64,000 bases of DNA from VRUE01 sp035318745 (lineage in GTDB: Bacteria; Actinomycetota; Thermoleophilia; Solirubrobacterales; 70-9). The stretch covers positions 252,484-316,483 of the forward strand of contig DATHEA010000021.1 of the NCBI GenBank assembly GCA_035318745.1. The letters run 5' to 3'. The translations under genes were made by a program, and so were the position numbers. Positions 24,908 to 35,293 of the stretch are shown here, piece by piece. The notes under the pieces are model-generated. The model did no database searches, was not told the origin of the DNA, and saw only the letters and a program-made list of their open reading frames with translations. The number at the start of each line of letters is the position of its first letter. Position 1 is the stretch's first letter.

Positions 24908-27465
24908 TCCGACAGCTCCTCCAGCTCGGCGCGGTAGCGCTCGAGCTTCTCTCGCTCTTCCGCGACCACCCCGGCCGGCGCCCGGTCGACGAACTTCTCG
25001 TTGCCGAGTTTGCCCTCGGCCCGGTCCACCTCGGAGCGCAGCTCCTTGCGCCGCGCCTCGAGCCGGGCGGCGACCGCCTCGGCGTCGATCTCGGCGGAGG
25101 CGAGGATCTTCACCGGGCCCACCGCCGCCACCGGATCTCCGCCGTCATCCCCGAACTCGAAGCGAGCGAGGCGGCCGACGAACTCCTGCGGTTCGATCCC
25201 CTCGGCCCGAGCCGGCAGCACGGTTGCCGCCGGCGCCTCGACCAGATCCCGCCAGGCACGCAGCCGCCCGGTCAGCTCGATGCCCGCTCGCACCTCGGCC
25301 TCGGCCCCGGCGTCGCGCAGCGACTCGTCGGGCTCGGGAAAGGCGTGCACCGCGAGATGGCCTTGCCGCGAAGGGTGGTAGGACCAGATCTCCTCGGTGA
25401 CGAACGGCATGATCGGGTGCAGCAGCGCCAGCAGGCGCTCCAGCGCCCAGAGCAGGGTCGCCGAGACCTCGGCCTCGCCCTCGTACAGGCGCGGCTTGAC
25501 GATCTCCAGGTACCAGTCGCAGAGCTCCGACCAGAGAAAGGCATATGCCTCCTGGGCGGCGTGGGCGAAGTCGTATTCCTCCAGCTTCGCCGTGACCGAG
25601 GCGATCGTCGCCTCCAGTCGCGAGAGCAGCCAGCGGTCCTCGATGCCGACCGGCCGCGGCGCGGCGTCGACCTCGGCGACGTTGAGCAGGATCAGGCGGC
25701 TCGCGTTCCAGAGCTTGTTGGCGAGGTCGGCACCCTGCTGGACCTTGGCGTCGGAGAAGCGCACGTCCTGGGTCGAGGACATCGCCAGCAAGCCGAAGCG
25801 CAGCGCGTCGGCGCCGTGCTCGTCGATTTCCTCCAGCGGGTCGATGCCGGTGCCGAGGCTCTTCGACATCCGCCGCCCGTCGCGGGCCTGGATCACCGAG
25901 TGCACGTAGACGTCGCGAAAGGGAACGTCGCCGGCGAACTCGATCCCGGTCATGACCATCCGCGCCACCCAGAGGAAGAGGATCTCGCGCGCCGTGGTGA
26001 GGAAGCTGGTCGGGTAGAAGGCGCGCAGCTCGGGGGTGCCCTCGGGCCAGCCCAGCGTGGCGAAGGGCCAGAGCGCCGAGCTGAACCAGGTGTCGAGCAC
26101 GTCCTCCTCCTGGCGCAGCTCCCCGCCGCAGGCGCCGCAGCGCTCGGGCGCCTCCTCGGCGACGTAGGTCTCCTCGCATGGGTCGCAGTACCAGACCGGG
26201 ATCCGGTGACCCCACCAGAGCTGGCGCGAGACGCACCAAGGTCGGATCTCGCGCATCCAGTCGAGGTAGACGCGCTTCCACTGCGGCGGCGTTATCCGCA
26301 CCTCGTCGCGTTCGACCACCTCGATCGCGGGCTTGGCGAGCTCGTCCATGCGGCAGAACCACTGCAGCGAGATCAGCGGCTCGATCCGCGCGCCGGAGCG
26401 CTCCGAGAAGGGAACCGAGTGGACGTAGGGCTCCTCGGCCCGCAGCGAGCCCTCCCCACGCAGCGCCGACACCACGGCCTCTTGCGCCTCGGCGGCGGCG
26501 AGGCCGGTGAAGCGCTTCCCGGCCTCCTCGTTCATCCGCCCGTCGGGGCCGATCACACCGATCTCCTCGAGCCCGTGTCTACGACCGATCTCGAAATCGT
26601 TGGGATCGTGTCCCGGAGTGATCTTCAGCGCCCCGGTGCCGAACTCGGGATCGACGTGCTCGTCGGCGATGATCGGCAACCGCCTGCCGACGAGCGGCAG
26701 GATGCAGTGCTGCCCGATCAGGTCCGCGTAGCGCTCGTCCCCTGGATTGACCGCCACCGCGGTGTCGGCGAGCATCGTCTCCGGGCGCACCGTGGCCACG
26801 GTCAGGACTCGGTCGGAGCCCTCGACCGGATAGTCGATCGAGTAGAGGGTGTCCTCGACCTCGCGGTTGACGACCTCAAGGTCGGAGATCGCCGAGTGCG
26901 AGCCCGGGTCCCAGTTGACCATGTAATTGTCGCGGTAGATGTAGCCCTTGTCGTAGAGCTGCTTGAAGACGCGGTACACCGCCCGCACGTAGCCCTCGTC
27001 GAGGGTGAAGCGCTCGCCCTCGTAGTCGAGCGAAGCGCCGAGCCGCTTGTACTGCTCGACGATCTGCGAGCCGTACTCCTCTTTCCAGGCCCAGACGCGC
27101 TCGACGAAGGCCTCGCGGCCGATCTCCTGGCGCGAGATTCCTTCCTCGCCCAACATCTTCTCGACCACCGCCTGGGTGGCGATGCCGGCGTGGTCGGTGC
27201 CCAGCGTCCAGAGCGTGTTACGCCCGCGCATCCGGTTCATCCGCACCAGCGCGTCCTGCATCGAGCCGTTCAGCGCGTGACCCATGTGGAGAACGCCGGT
27301 GACGTTGGGTGGCGGGATCGCCACCGAGAAATTGTCCGCCGCGGTCCCCTCGGCCTTCGGGTGGAAGTAGCCGCCGTCGATCCACTCGGCGAACAGCCTC
27401 CGCTCGACCTCGGCGGATTCGTAGCGGGTCTTCTCTTTAAGTGCTTTCAGACGCTCGTCGGCCAT
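24904..27465 (-). CDS. valS: Valyl-tRNA synthetase
   Basis: 853 residues, class Ia. It charges tRNA-Val and edits threonine. The HIGH motif lies in PPPNVTGVLHMGHALNGS (about 52-68), and KMSKS in GRRMSKSLGTG near 530. The editing domain (TVRPETMLADTAVAVNP), a CxxC zinc pair (CDPCEETYV, CGACG), DTWFSSALWPF, and the C-terminal coiled coil (EARRKELRSEVDRAEGKLGNEKFV) are all present. The stop is overlapped by folC. The gene lies 20 bp downstream of clpX on the same strand. Confidence 0.98.
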   Translation of the reverse strand: MADERLKALKEKTRYESAEVERRLFAEWIDGGYFHPKAEGTAADNFSVAIPPPNVTGVLHMGHALNGSMQDALVRMNRMRGRNTLWTLGTDHAGIATQAVVEKMLGEEGISRQEIGREAFVERVWAWKEEYGSQIVEQYKRLGASLDYEGERFTLDEGYVRAVYRVFKQLYDKGYIYRDNYMVNWDPGSHSAISDLEVVNREVEDTLYSIDYPVEGSDRVLTVATVRPETMLADTAVAVNPGDERYADLIGQHCILPLVGRRLPIIADEHVDPEFGTGALKITPGHDPNDFEIGRRHGLEEIGVIGPDGRMNEEAGKRFTGLAAAEAQEAVVSALRGEGSLRAEEPYVHSVPFSERSGARIEPLISLQWFCRMDELAKPAIEVVERDEVRITPPQWKRVYLDWMREIRPWCVSRQLWWGHRIPVWYCDPCEETYVAEEAPERCGACGGELRQEEDVLDTWFSSALWPFATLGWPEGTPELRAFYPTSFLTTAREILFLWVARMVMTGIEFAGDVPFRDVYVHSVIQARDGRRMSKSLGTGIDPLEEIDEHGADALRFGLLAMSSTQDVRFSDAKVQQGADLANKLWNASRLILLNVAEVDAAPRPVGIEDRWLLSRLEATIASVTAKLEEYDFAHAAQEAYAFLWSELCDWYLEIVKPRLYEGEAEVSATLLWALERLLALLHPIMPFVTEEIWSYHPSRQGHLAVHAFPEPDESLRDAGAEAEVRAGIELTGRLRAWRDLVEAPAATVLPARAEGIEPQEFVGRLARFEFGDDGGDPVAAVGPVKILASAEIDAEAVAARLEARRKELRSEVDRAEGKLGNEKFVDRAPAGVVAEEREKLERYRAELEELSE

Positions 27466-27485
27466 GGGCCGCCGAGTCTAGATTG

Positions 27486-28778
<1,293 letters not shown>

Positions 28779-28945
28779 AGCGGAAATCCCTCCTTGCGGG
28801 GGCGGTAGTTGCCTACCGGCATCGCAGCCCCAAAAGCTTAAAGGGGGCCGCAACCCGGCTCGGTCGCTGCCGTCGTTTACGGCGGGATCGCGACGGTCCC
28901 TTCTCGCGGGCGGCGCCTTGCGAACTGCGCGATACGGTGATCCCC

Positions 28946-29419
28946 GTGCCCGCCGAGCTCCGCATCGAGCCGATTTCCCCAGAGCAGATGCAGATGCTGC
29001 TGCCGATGATCGCCGCCTACCAGCGCTTCTACGAGGTCGAGGAGATCGACGAGGAGCGCAACCGCGCCTTCTTCTCCCGCTTCCTCGCCCCGAGCGAGGA
29101 CGGGATGCTGCTCGGCGCCTGGCGGGGCGGGCAGCTGGTCGGCTACGCCTGCCTCTACTGGCACTTCACCTCGCTCGTCCCAGCCGAGACGGTGCTGATG
29201 AACGACCTCTACGTCGGCGAGAGCCGGCGCGGCGAGGGCATCGGCCGCGCCCTGATCGAGGCTGGCGCCGAGGTTGCCCGCAGACGCGGTGCCCACCACC
29301 TCGAGTGGGCCACCGCGCCCGGCAACGAGACCGCCCAGCGGCTATACGACTCGACCGGCGCCGAGCGCAGCGAGTGGATCGAGTACGAGCTGCGGCTCGG
29401 GCCAGAGCCTGGGCCCTAG
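28946..29419 (+). CDS. GNAT-family N-acetyltransferase
   Basis: 157 residues from GTG 28946 (MPAELRIEPISPEQ). A GTG at 28937 would add three residues, and the open frame beyond it is not conserved. The fold has the GNAT acetyl-CoA site VGESRRGEGIGRALIEAG (Q/R-x-x-G-x-G/A) at about 90-107, preceded by MNDLYV and followed by LEWATAPGNETAQRLYDSTGAERSEWIEYEL. The substrate is unknown. It diverges from clpX and converges on the HU gene with a 4-bp stop overlap (CTAG). Confidence 0.88.
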   Translation: MPAELRIEPISPEQMQMLLPMIAAYQRFYEVEEIDEERNRAFFSRFLAPSEDGMLLGAWRGGQLVGYACLYWHFTSLVPAETVLMNDLYVGESRRGEGIGRALIEAGAEVARRRGAHHLEWATAPGNETAQRLYDSTGAERSEWIEYELRLGPEPGP

Positions 29420-29700
29420 CCGTTGACGGCCTTCTTCAGCTCCGCGCCCGGGCTGAACTTGGCTGCCGTTTTGGCCGCGATCTGCATCGACTCGCCGGTC
29501 TGCGGGTTGCGACCTTCGCGAGCCGGTCGGTCGACCGTCGAGAATTTGCCGAAGCCGGTGAATTTGACGTCGTTGCCGGCCTTGAGCTGAGCCGTGATCT
29601 CCGCGATCGTCGCGTCCAACGCGGCCTTGGCCTGGCCGTTGTCGAGCCCGGTCCGTGCGGCGACCTGCTTCGCGAGTTCGTCCTTGGTCGTAATAGCCAT
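29416..29700 (-). CDS. hup: HU-type DNA-binding protein
   Basis: 94 residues. The DNA-wrapping arm contains RPAREGRNPQTGESMQI with the conserved Pro intercalation region. The start is AITTKDELAKQVAARTG and the end AAKFSPGAELKKAVNG. HU bends and compacts DNA as a dimer. It lacks the long Lys/Ala tail of mycobacterial HupB. The gene follows the M23 peptidase gene by a 57-bp gap on the same strand. Confidence 0.96.
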   Translation of the reverse strand: MAITTKDELAKQVAARTGLDNGQAKAALDATIAEITAQLKAGNDVKFTGFGKFSTVDRPAREGRNPQTGESMQIAAKTAAKFSPGAELKKAVNG

Positions 29701-29757
29701 CGTCTCTCCTCTGGTTGTTGGTGCACAGCCTGGGTGGGCCTGCTGTCAAGCGGTTTT

Positions 29758-30279
29758 CTACAGATCGGGCCGGGCGTCCCAGTTGTCAAGGGCCGGCTCG
29801 GGGTCTATCGGGTGCCCGTGGACGTGGCTCTCGAAGTGGAGATGGCAGCCGACGGTGCGGGCATTTCCGGTCTCGCCGATCGAGCCGACCCGCTCGCCGG
29901 CCCAGACGCGATCGCCGCGATCGACCGCCGCCGGGCGGATCATGTGGGCGTAGAAATAGCTGCGCTGCTCGCCCTGGCCGTGGATCAGCAGGTAGTTGCC
30001 GTAGAGGACCGGGTCGTAGCCCACCCGCAGCACGCGGCCGGTCGCAACAGCAACCAGAGGCGTGCGGCAGGCGGCGACGATGTCGAAGCCTTCGTGGGTG
30101 CGGCCGCCGCTGCGCGGCGCACCGAATTCGCCGATGGCGCCGCGGGTCCAGTGTGGCCCGTCGACCGGGAAGACGTGGGCGTAGAACGTCGTTGCGCCAT
30201 CGCGACCCGAAACGCCGGCCGACGCCGAAGGGACGAGCGCAACGAGGAGGACGAGGCCGAGAAGAAGCGGGCGCTTCAG
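29758..30279 (-). CDS. Exported M23 (LytM-type) metallopeptidase, probable CTG start
   Basis: About 173 residues if translation begins at CTG 30277-30279. From there the frame reads KRPLLLGLVLLVALVPSASA, a textbook signal peptide, and there is no ATG, GTG or TTG before the catalytic core. The M23 zinc ligands are present: H-x3-D in THEGFDIVA and H-x-H in GCHLHFES. The later GTG at 30033 would delete the first ligand set. M23 enzymes cut peptidoglycan peptides or act as inactive wall-binding activators. The CTG overlaps the clpP stop as CTGA, so translation is probably coupled. Confidence 0.85.
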   Translation of the reverse strand: MKRPLLLGLVLLVALVPSASAGVSGRDGATTFYAHVFPVDGPHWTRGAIGEFGAPRSGGRTHEGFDIVAACRTPLVAVATGRVLRVGYDPVLYGNYLLIHGQGEQRSYFYAHMIRPAAVDRGDRVWAGERVGSIGETGNARTVGCHLHFESHVHGHPIDPEPALDNWDARPDL

Positions 30280-30869
30280 TGGTGTTCGATGACGCGGTCG
30301 ACGATGTTGTACTCCTTCGCCTCCTCCGCGCTCATGAAGTAGTCGCGATCGGTGTCGTTCGTGACTTTGTCGAAGGGCTGGCTGGTGTGCTTGGCGATGA
30401 TCTCGTCGAGCCGACGGCGCGTGTCGATGATCTCTTTGGCGTGAATCTCGATGTCGGTCGCCTGGCCCTGGAAGCCGGCGGAGACCTGGTGGATGAGGAT
30501 CTTCGAGTTGGGCAGCGACATCCGCTTGCCCGCGGCGCCGCCCGCCAGCAGCAGCGCACCCATGCTCATCGCGATGCCGACGCAGATCGTCTGCACGTCG
30601 GGCTTGATGAACTGCATCGTGTCGTAGATCGCCAGGCCGGCGTAGACGTCGCCGCCGGGCGAGTTGACGTAGATGCTGATGTCCTTGTCCGGGTCCTCGG
30701 ACTCGAGGTGCAGAAGCTGGGCGACGATCAGGTTGGCGATGTCCTGATTCACCTGCGTGCCGAGGAAGATGATCCGCTCGTTCAGCAGGCGTGAGTAGAT
30801 GTCGAAGGAGCGCTCGCCGCGCGAGGTCTGCTCGACAACCATCGGAACCAGAGGGCTCATGCGCGGCAC
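30276..30869 (-). CDS. clpP: ATP-dependent Clp protease proteolytic subunit
   Basis: 197 residues. The catalytic Ser lies in GIAMSMGALLLAGG (about 99-112), the His in ILIHQVSAGFQGQATDIEIHAKE and the Asp in NDTDRDYFMSAEEAKEYNIVD. GGDVYAGLAIYDTMQ is the substrate-strand region. It pairs with ClpX or ClpC. A second ATG three codons in is also possible. Only one clpP copy lies here, whereas many actinobacteria carry two adjacent copies. The stop overlaps the start of the M23 gene; tig lies 28 bp upstream. Confidence 0.97.
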   Translation of the reverse strand: MPRMSPLVPMVVEQTSRGERSFDIYSRLLNERIIFLGTQVNQDIANLIVAQLLHLESEDPDKDISIYVNSPGGDVYAGLAIYDTMQFIKPDVQTICVGIAMSMGALLLAGGAAGKRMSLPNSKILIHQVSAGFQGQATDIEIHAKEIIDTRRRLDEIIAKHTSQPFDKVTNDTDRDYFMSAEEAKEYNIVDRVIEHH

Positions 30870-30897
30870 TCTATAGAAGGCGCCCGGCGGGCTGCGG

Positions 30898-32280
30898 TCA
30901 CTCCGAATCGGGCGTCCACAGCTCGCCCGCCTCTTTGCGCTCCTTCTCCGGCGTCCAGATCTGCTCGCGCGCCTCGGCCTGCTCGAGCGGGATCGGCTTG
31001 GCCGCCTCGGCGACCAGGTCGATTGCCTTGCGGAAGCGGATGTCGTCGCGGATCATCGCGTCGCGGCCGCTCTCGCGCAGGCGCCCCAGCAGCTTCTCGG
31101 GCGTCGTCCGCTCGTGCTCGGCGGAGTGCTCGAGCGCCTCGACCATCTCCTCCTCGGAGGCCTCGATCTCCTCGGCATCGGCGATCGCCGCCAGCACCGC
31201 CTCGCGCTTCAACTCCGCCTCGGCCTCCGGCTTGGACTCCTCGATCACGTCCTCGCGGGTTTTCCCCTGCATCTGCAGGTAGGCGTCCGGTTGCATGCCC
31301 CGTGAGGCGAGCTGGCGCTCGACCCGCTCCCAGCGCTCGGTTGCGCGGGCGGTTACGAGCTCGTCGGGAAGGTCGAGCTTCGCCTCGGCGGCCGCCGCGT
31401 CGACCGCGGCGACGCGGAAGTCCTGCTCGGCGCGCTGGCCGACCGCCTCGGCGAGGCGCTTGGCGATGTCGGCGCGCAGCTCCTCCAAGCTGTCGAACTC
31501 GGATGCATCGGAGGCGAAATCGTCGTCGAGCTCGGGCAGGACTTTTTCCCGCACCTCCTTGACCTCGACCGTGAAGACGGCGTCTTCGCCGGCAAGCTGC
31601 TCGGCCTGGTAGTCGTCGGGAAAAGTGACCTCGACATTGCGCGTCTCGCCGCCGCTGACACCGGCGAGCTGCTCCTCGAAGCCCTCGATCAGCTGACCGC
31701 CGCCGAGCTCGAGCAGGTAGTCGCTCGCCTTGCCGCCCTCGAAGGCTTTGCCGTCGAGCAGGCCCTCGAAGTCGACCAGCAGCACGTCTCCCTCGCCGGC
31801 GGCGCGATCGACCGGCTCCAGCTTGGCGAAGCCTTCGCGGATCCGCTCGACCTCACGGTCGACCAATTCCTCCGCTGGCTCGGGCTCGGCCTTGCCCACC
31901 TCGAGGCCCTTGTACTCGCCCAGCTCGGCCTTCGGCCGGACGCCGATCTCGAACTTGAAGGCGAGCGGCTCGCCCTCGGCCTCGGGCGTGGAGACGACCT
32001 CGACGCTGGGATCGCCGACCGGCGCGATGCCGGAGCCGAGCAGCGCCCGTTCGTACCACTCCGGCAGCGCCTCGCGGATCGCCTCGTCGAGCACAGCGGC
32101 GAAACCAACCCGCTGGATCACCAGCGAGGGGGGCGCCTTGCCTTTGCGGAAACCGGGCATCCGCATCTCCCGCGCCAGGCCACGGGCGGCGCGTGCCACG
32201 GCGCGGTCGACGTCGGCGGCGGGAACCTCGACCTCGACGCTGACGCGCGAGCCGGGTAGCTCTGAGACTGTTGGCTGCAT
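30898..32280 (-). CDS. tig: Trigger factor
   Basis: 460 residues. The N-terminal ribosome-binding domain has the GFRKGKAPPSLV signature (family GFRxGKxP) at about 43-54. The FKBP-type PPIase domain is at about 155-245 (GDVLLVDFEGLLDGKAFEGG). The C-terminal helical arms extend to the end, which is acidic and Trp-containing (AGELWTPDSE). It holds nascent chains at the ribosome exit. The tig-clpP order is conserved across bacteria. Confidence 0.96.
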   Translation of the reverse strand: MQPTVSELPGSRVSVEVEVPAADVDRAVARAARGLAREMRMPGFRKGKAPPSLVIQRVGFAAVLDEAIREALPEWYERALLGSGIAPVGDPSVEVVSTPEAEGEPLAFKFEIGVRPKAELGEYKGLEVGKAEPEPAEELVDREVERIREGFAKLEPVDRAAGEGDVLLVDFEGLLDGKAFEGGKASDYLLELGGGQLIEGFEEQLAGVSGGETRNVEVTFPDDYQAEQLAGEDAVFTVEVKEVREKVLPELDDDFASDASEFDSLEELRADIAKRLAEAVGQRAEQDFRVAAVDAAAAEAKLDLPDELVTARATERWERVERQLASRGMQPDAYLQMQGKTREDVIEESKPEAEAELKREAVLAAIADAEEIEASEEEMVEALEHSAEHERTTPEKLLGRLRESGRDAMIRDDIRFRKAIDLVAEAAKPIPLEQAEAREQIWTPEKERKEAGELWTPDSE

Positions 32281-32295
32281 AGAGAGCGCGGGACC

Positions 32296-32406
32296 CTATC
32301 GCGAGCGCCGCAGCAGCCCCCTGCGCACCGCCACGCCGAAGTCGATCGCGAAGGCCAGCCCGCGGCCGAGCGGGCCGGTGACGAGCCAGGCCTTAGCCCT
32401 GGTCAT
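32296..32406 (-). CDS. Small basic amphipathic protein (36 aa)
   Basis: ATG 32406 lies inside the end of the CtaG-like gene and the frame stops at 32296. The product begins MTRAKAWLVTGPLGRGLAF and ends in RRGLLRRSR. Short proteins with a W-L-V-T-G-P-L-G start and an Arg-rich end are familiar to me from actinobacterial genomes, but I cannot name a family. It overlaps its upstream gene by 14 bp and sits 15 bp before tig, so it would be co-transcribed. Confidence 0.45.
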   Translation of the reverse strand: MTRAKAWLVTGPLGRGLAFAIDFGVAVRRGLLRRSR

Positions 32407-33295
32407 CGCCGGCGGCGGTCAGCCGTTCCTCCAACAGCGCTCCGTGCCCAGCGGCGACGGCGCGCTGGGCGCGGCGCTCGTCGAGCTCGACCCCGCGCTC
32501 GCGGGCGAGGTCGAGCAGGTCCTGCTTTTCGGTGCCTTCGCGGGCGACCTCGAAGAAGACCCAGGCCAGCACGCCGAGCGCCAGGAAGGTCCCCTCGACC
32601 ATCATGATCACGCCGGCGGTGCTCTGGTCGGCGATCGCCGAGATGTGCCAGTAGCGCTCCCCGGGCGCGTAGATCGGGTAGAGCACCGACCCCGACCACA
32701 TCAGCACGTTGCCGAGGATCGCGCCGGTGAAGCGAACCGCGATCACGTAGGCGACCTTCCAGCCGGCGCTGAACCAGCGCGGCTTCGGCAACGGCCCGAA
32801 GATCGGCATCCACATCAGGCAGCCGAAGAAGAGGAAGGTGGTGTGCTCCAGGGCGTGGATCGGCGCCGCGCCGTAGGCGTCCTGGTAGATCGCGGGGACG
32901 TGCCAGAAGAAGAGGTTGATCGCCCAGAGGGGAAAGGCGATCGCCGGGTGGGTGAGAACCTGGAGGCGGTTGAAGAGGCGGATCGCGAGGATCGGCTGCA
33001 GCAGCGAGCGGGTCAGGCCGAGGACGATCAGCAGCGAGGCGATGTCGCCGATCAGCAGGTGCTCGCCCATATGAGCGAGCACGAGCTCGTCGGAGATATG
33101 GCCGACCGGGCTGAAGAGGGCGATCGAGATCGTCAGTAGCCCGGCGCCGAAGCAGAGCTGGCGCCAGAGCGGCACCTTGCGGCGCTCCCAGGACAGGACG
33201 AGGACGCGGTGCCAGTAAAGGACACCCGCGACGGTGATCGGAATCACCTCGATCGGCACGAAAGCGCCGGTCACGTGGGCAAGGAGCAGGCTCAC
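32393..33295 (-). CDS. ctaG: CtaG-like (caa3-type cytochrome c oxidase assembly factor) membrane protein
   Basis: 300 residues with about seven helices. Conserved His residues lie in or near helices: VLAHMGEHLLIGDIASLL, FFWHVPAIYQDAY and ALEHTTFLFFGCLMWMP, matching the Caa3_CtaG family (PF09678 type). The family supports insertion of copper into caa3 oxidase; this is known only for a few members. The C-terminal 50 residues are soluble and charged. No oxidase genes are in the window. It diverges from the GH15 gene across 20 bp. Confidence 0.88.
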   Translation of the reverse strand: MSLLLAHVTGAFVPIEVIPITVAGVLYWHRVLVLSWERRKVPLWRQLCFGAGLLTISIALFSPVGHISDELVLAHMGEHLLIGDIASLLIVLGLTRSLLQPILAIRLFNRLQVLTHPAIAFPLWAINLFFWHVPAIYQDAYGAAPIHALEHTTFLFFGCLMWMPIFGPLPKPRWFSAGWKVAYVIAVRFTGAILGNVLMWSGSVLYPIYAPGERYWHISAIADQSTAGVIMMVEGTFLALGVLAWVFFEVAREGTEKQDLLDLARERGVELDERRAQRAVAAGHGALLEERLTAAGDDQG

Positions 33296-33315
33296 GGTGG
33301 TAGCTTGGCATCTCC

Positions 33316-35211
33316 GTGAGCGCTGGTCCGAACCGCTTCCCCCCGATCGGCAGCTACGGCTTCCTCTCCGACTGCCACACCAGCGCCCTGATCTCCTATG
33401 ACGGCTCGGTCGAGTGGCTCTGCCTACCGCGCTTCGACTCGCCCAGCGCCTTTGCCGCCCTGCTCGACCGCGGCGCCGGCCATTTCAAGCTGAAGCCACG
33501 CGGCGTCGTCGTGCCGATCAGCCGTCGCTACGAGCCGGGCACGCTGGTGATCGAGACGACCTGGGTGACCGATACGGGATGGGTGGTCGTCCACGACGCG
33601 CTGACGATCGGCGACTGGGTCGAGCAGGCGGGGCCGGGCTCGCGGCCGCGAACCGAGCACGAGTCCGACCACTCGCTGCTGCGGACGATCACCTGTATCG
33701 ACGGTGAGGTCGAGATCGAGATGGAGTGCCTGCCGCGCTTTGCCTATGGCGCCGAGACCGCCACCTGGAGCGGAGGCGAGCTGGGCGAGGCGACTGCACG
33801 GGGTGGCGATGGCGTCGAGCTCCAACTGACCAGCGACATGGAGCTCTCGCTCGACGGCGGCACCGCCCACGGCACCGTCAGGCTGCGTGAGGACGAGACG
33901 AGCTTCTGTGCCTTGACCTGGGGCGACGACGATCTGGGCGGGCCGCGCAGCGCGCCAGAGGCGCTGGAGCGGCTCGACTCGACCGAAGACTTCTGGCGCA
34001 AGTGGCTGCGCGACGGCGACTTCCCCGACCATCCCTGGCGCGTCCACCTGCAGCGCTCGGCGCTGGTGCTGAAGGGACTCACCTACGCGCCGACGGGTGC
34101 GCTGCTCGCAGCGCCGACCACCTCGCTTCCCGAGACCCCCGGCGGCGAACGCAACTGGGACTATCGCTTCAGCTGGATCCGCGACTCGACCTTCAGCCTC
34201 TGGGCCCTGCACACGCTCGGCTTCGACCAGGAGGCGCGCGACTTCATGCGCTTCATCATCGGCATCAGCCGCAAGGACTCCGAGCTGCAGATCATGTACG
34301 GGATCGGCGGTGAGAAGGAGCTGACGGAGAGCACGCTCGACCATCTCGATGGCTACGGCGGGGCGAGCCCGGTGCGGATCGGCAACGGCGCCTACGACCA
34401 GCGCCAGAACGACGTCTGGGGTGCGCTGCTCGATTCGATCTACCTGCATGAAAAGGCCCTGCGCGGCTCCGGCACCCCGTCCGATCGCCAGCTGATCCGC
34501 CGGCAGGTCGAAGCGGCGATCGCGGCCTGGCCCGATCCCGATCAGGGGATCTGGGAGTCCCGGGGAGAGCCCAAGCACTACGTCTCTTCGAAGCTGATGA
34601 TCTGGGTCGCCGTCGATCGCGGCGCCCGTCTCGCCCGCGGTGTCGGCATCGACGATCTCGCCGACGAATGGGAGAAGACGGCGGAGGAGATCCGCGACGA
34701 GATCCTCGAGCGCGGCGTTCGCGACGGGGTCTTCCGCCAGCACTACGAGACCGATGCGCTCGACGCCTCGACCCTGCTGATTCCGCTGCTGCGCTTTCTC
34801 CCCCCCGACGATCCGCGCGTATGCGCCACGGTCGACGCGATCGCCGGGCAGCTGACCCAGCACGGCCTCGTCCTCCGCTACAAGGTCGAGGAGACCGATG
34901 ACGGGCTGAGCGGCGAGGAGGGGACCTTCCTGATCTGCTCCTTCTGGCTCGTCTCGGCGCTCTCGGAGATCGGCGAGCCGGTGCGGGCACGGGAACTGTG
35001 CGAGCGGCTGCTCGAGGCGGCCGGCTGGCTCGACCTCTACGCGGAGGAGCTGGAAGCGGAAAGCGGGCGCCACCTCGGCAACTTCCCGCAGGCGTTCACC
35101 CACCTGGCGCTGATCAACGCGGTCTCACACGTGATCGCCGACGAGCAGCGCGAAGACGGCGGCGTCACCGCTGTGTTCAGCGAGATGGGCGGGGTCCGCG
35201 AGGGCGTCTGA
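33316..35211 (+). CDS. Glycoside hydrolase family 15 (glucoamylase/trehalase-like)
   Basis: 631 residues. The N-terminal about 230 residues are the trehalase-like beta domain (PIGSYGFLSDCHTSALISYDGSVEWLCLPRFDSPSAFA). The alpha/alpha-barrel starts with ERNWDYRFSWIRDSTFSLWAL. The acidic active-site pair is likely in WESRGEPKHYVSSKLMIWVA and EEGTFLICSFWLVSAL. This branch includes cytoplasmic trehalases and isomaltose-type glucohydrolases of actinobacteria. No signal peptide is seen, so it acts inside the cell. A GTG start at 33316 lies 20 bp from the divergent CtaG-like gene. Confidence 0.93.
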   Translation: MSAGPNRFPPIGSYGFLSDCHTSALISYDGSVEWLCLPRFDSPSAFAALLDRGAGHFKLKPRGVVVPISRRYEPGTLVIETTWVTDTGWVVVHDALTIGDWVEQAGPGSRPRTEHESDHSLLRTITCIDGEVEIEMECLPRFAYGAETATWSGGELGEATARGGDGVELQLTSDMELSLDGGTAHGTVRLREDETSFCALTWGDDDLGGPRSAPEALERLDSTEDFWRKWLRDGDFPDHPWRVHLQRSALVLKGLTYAPTGALLAAPTTSLPETPGGERNWDYRFSWIRDSTFSLWALHTLGFDQEARDFMRFIIGISRKDSELQIMYGIGGEKELTESTLDHLDGYGGASPVRIGNGAYDQRQNDVWGALLDSIYLHEKALRGSGTPSDRQLIRRQVEAAIAAWPDPDQGIWESRGEPKHYVSSKLMIWVAVDRGARLARGVGIDDLADEWEKTAEEIRDEILERGVRDGVFRQHYETDALDASTLLIPLLRFLPPDDPRVCATVDAIAGQLTQHGLVLRYKVEETDDGLSGEEGTFLICSFWLVSALSEIGEPVRARELCERLLEAAGWLDLYAEELEAESGRHLGNFPQAFTHLALINAVSHVIADEQREDGGVTAVFSEMGGVREGV

Positions 35212-35293
35212 CAGGTTCTAAGCGCACGATCGCTTGCGCAGACGAAAGGCCTTCAGACAGAAGATCTCGTTCTCTCATATATTCTTTGCTCGA

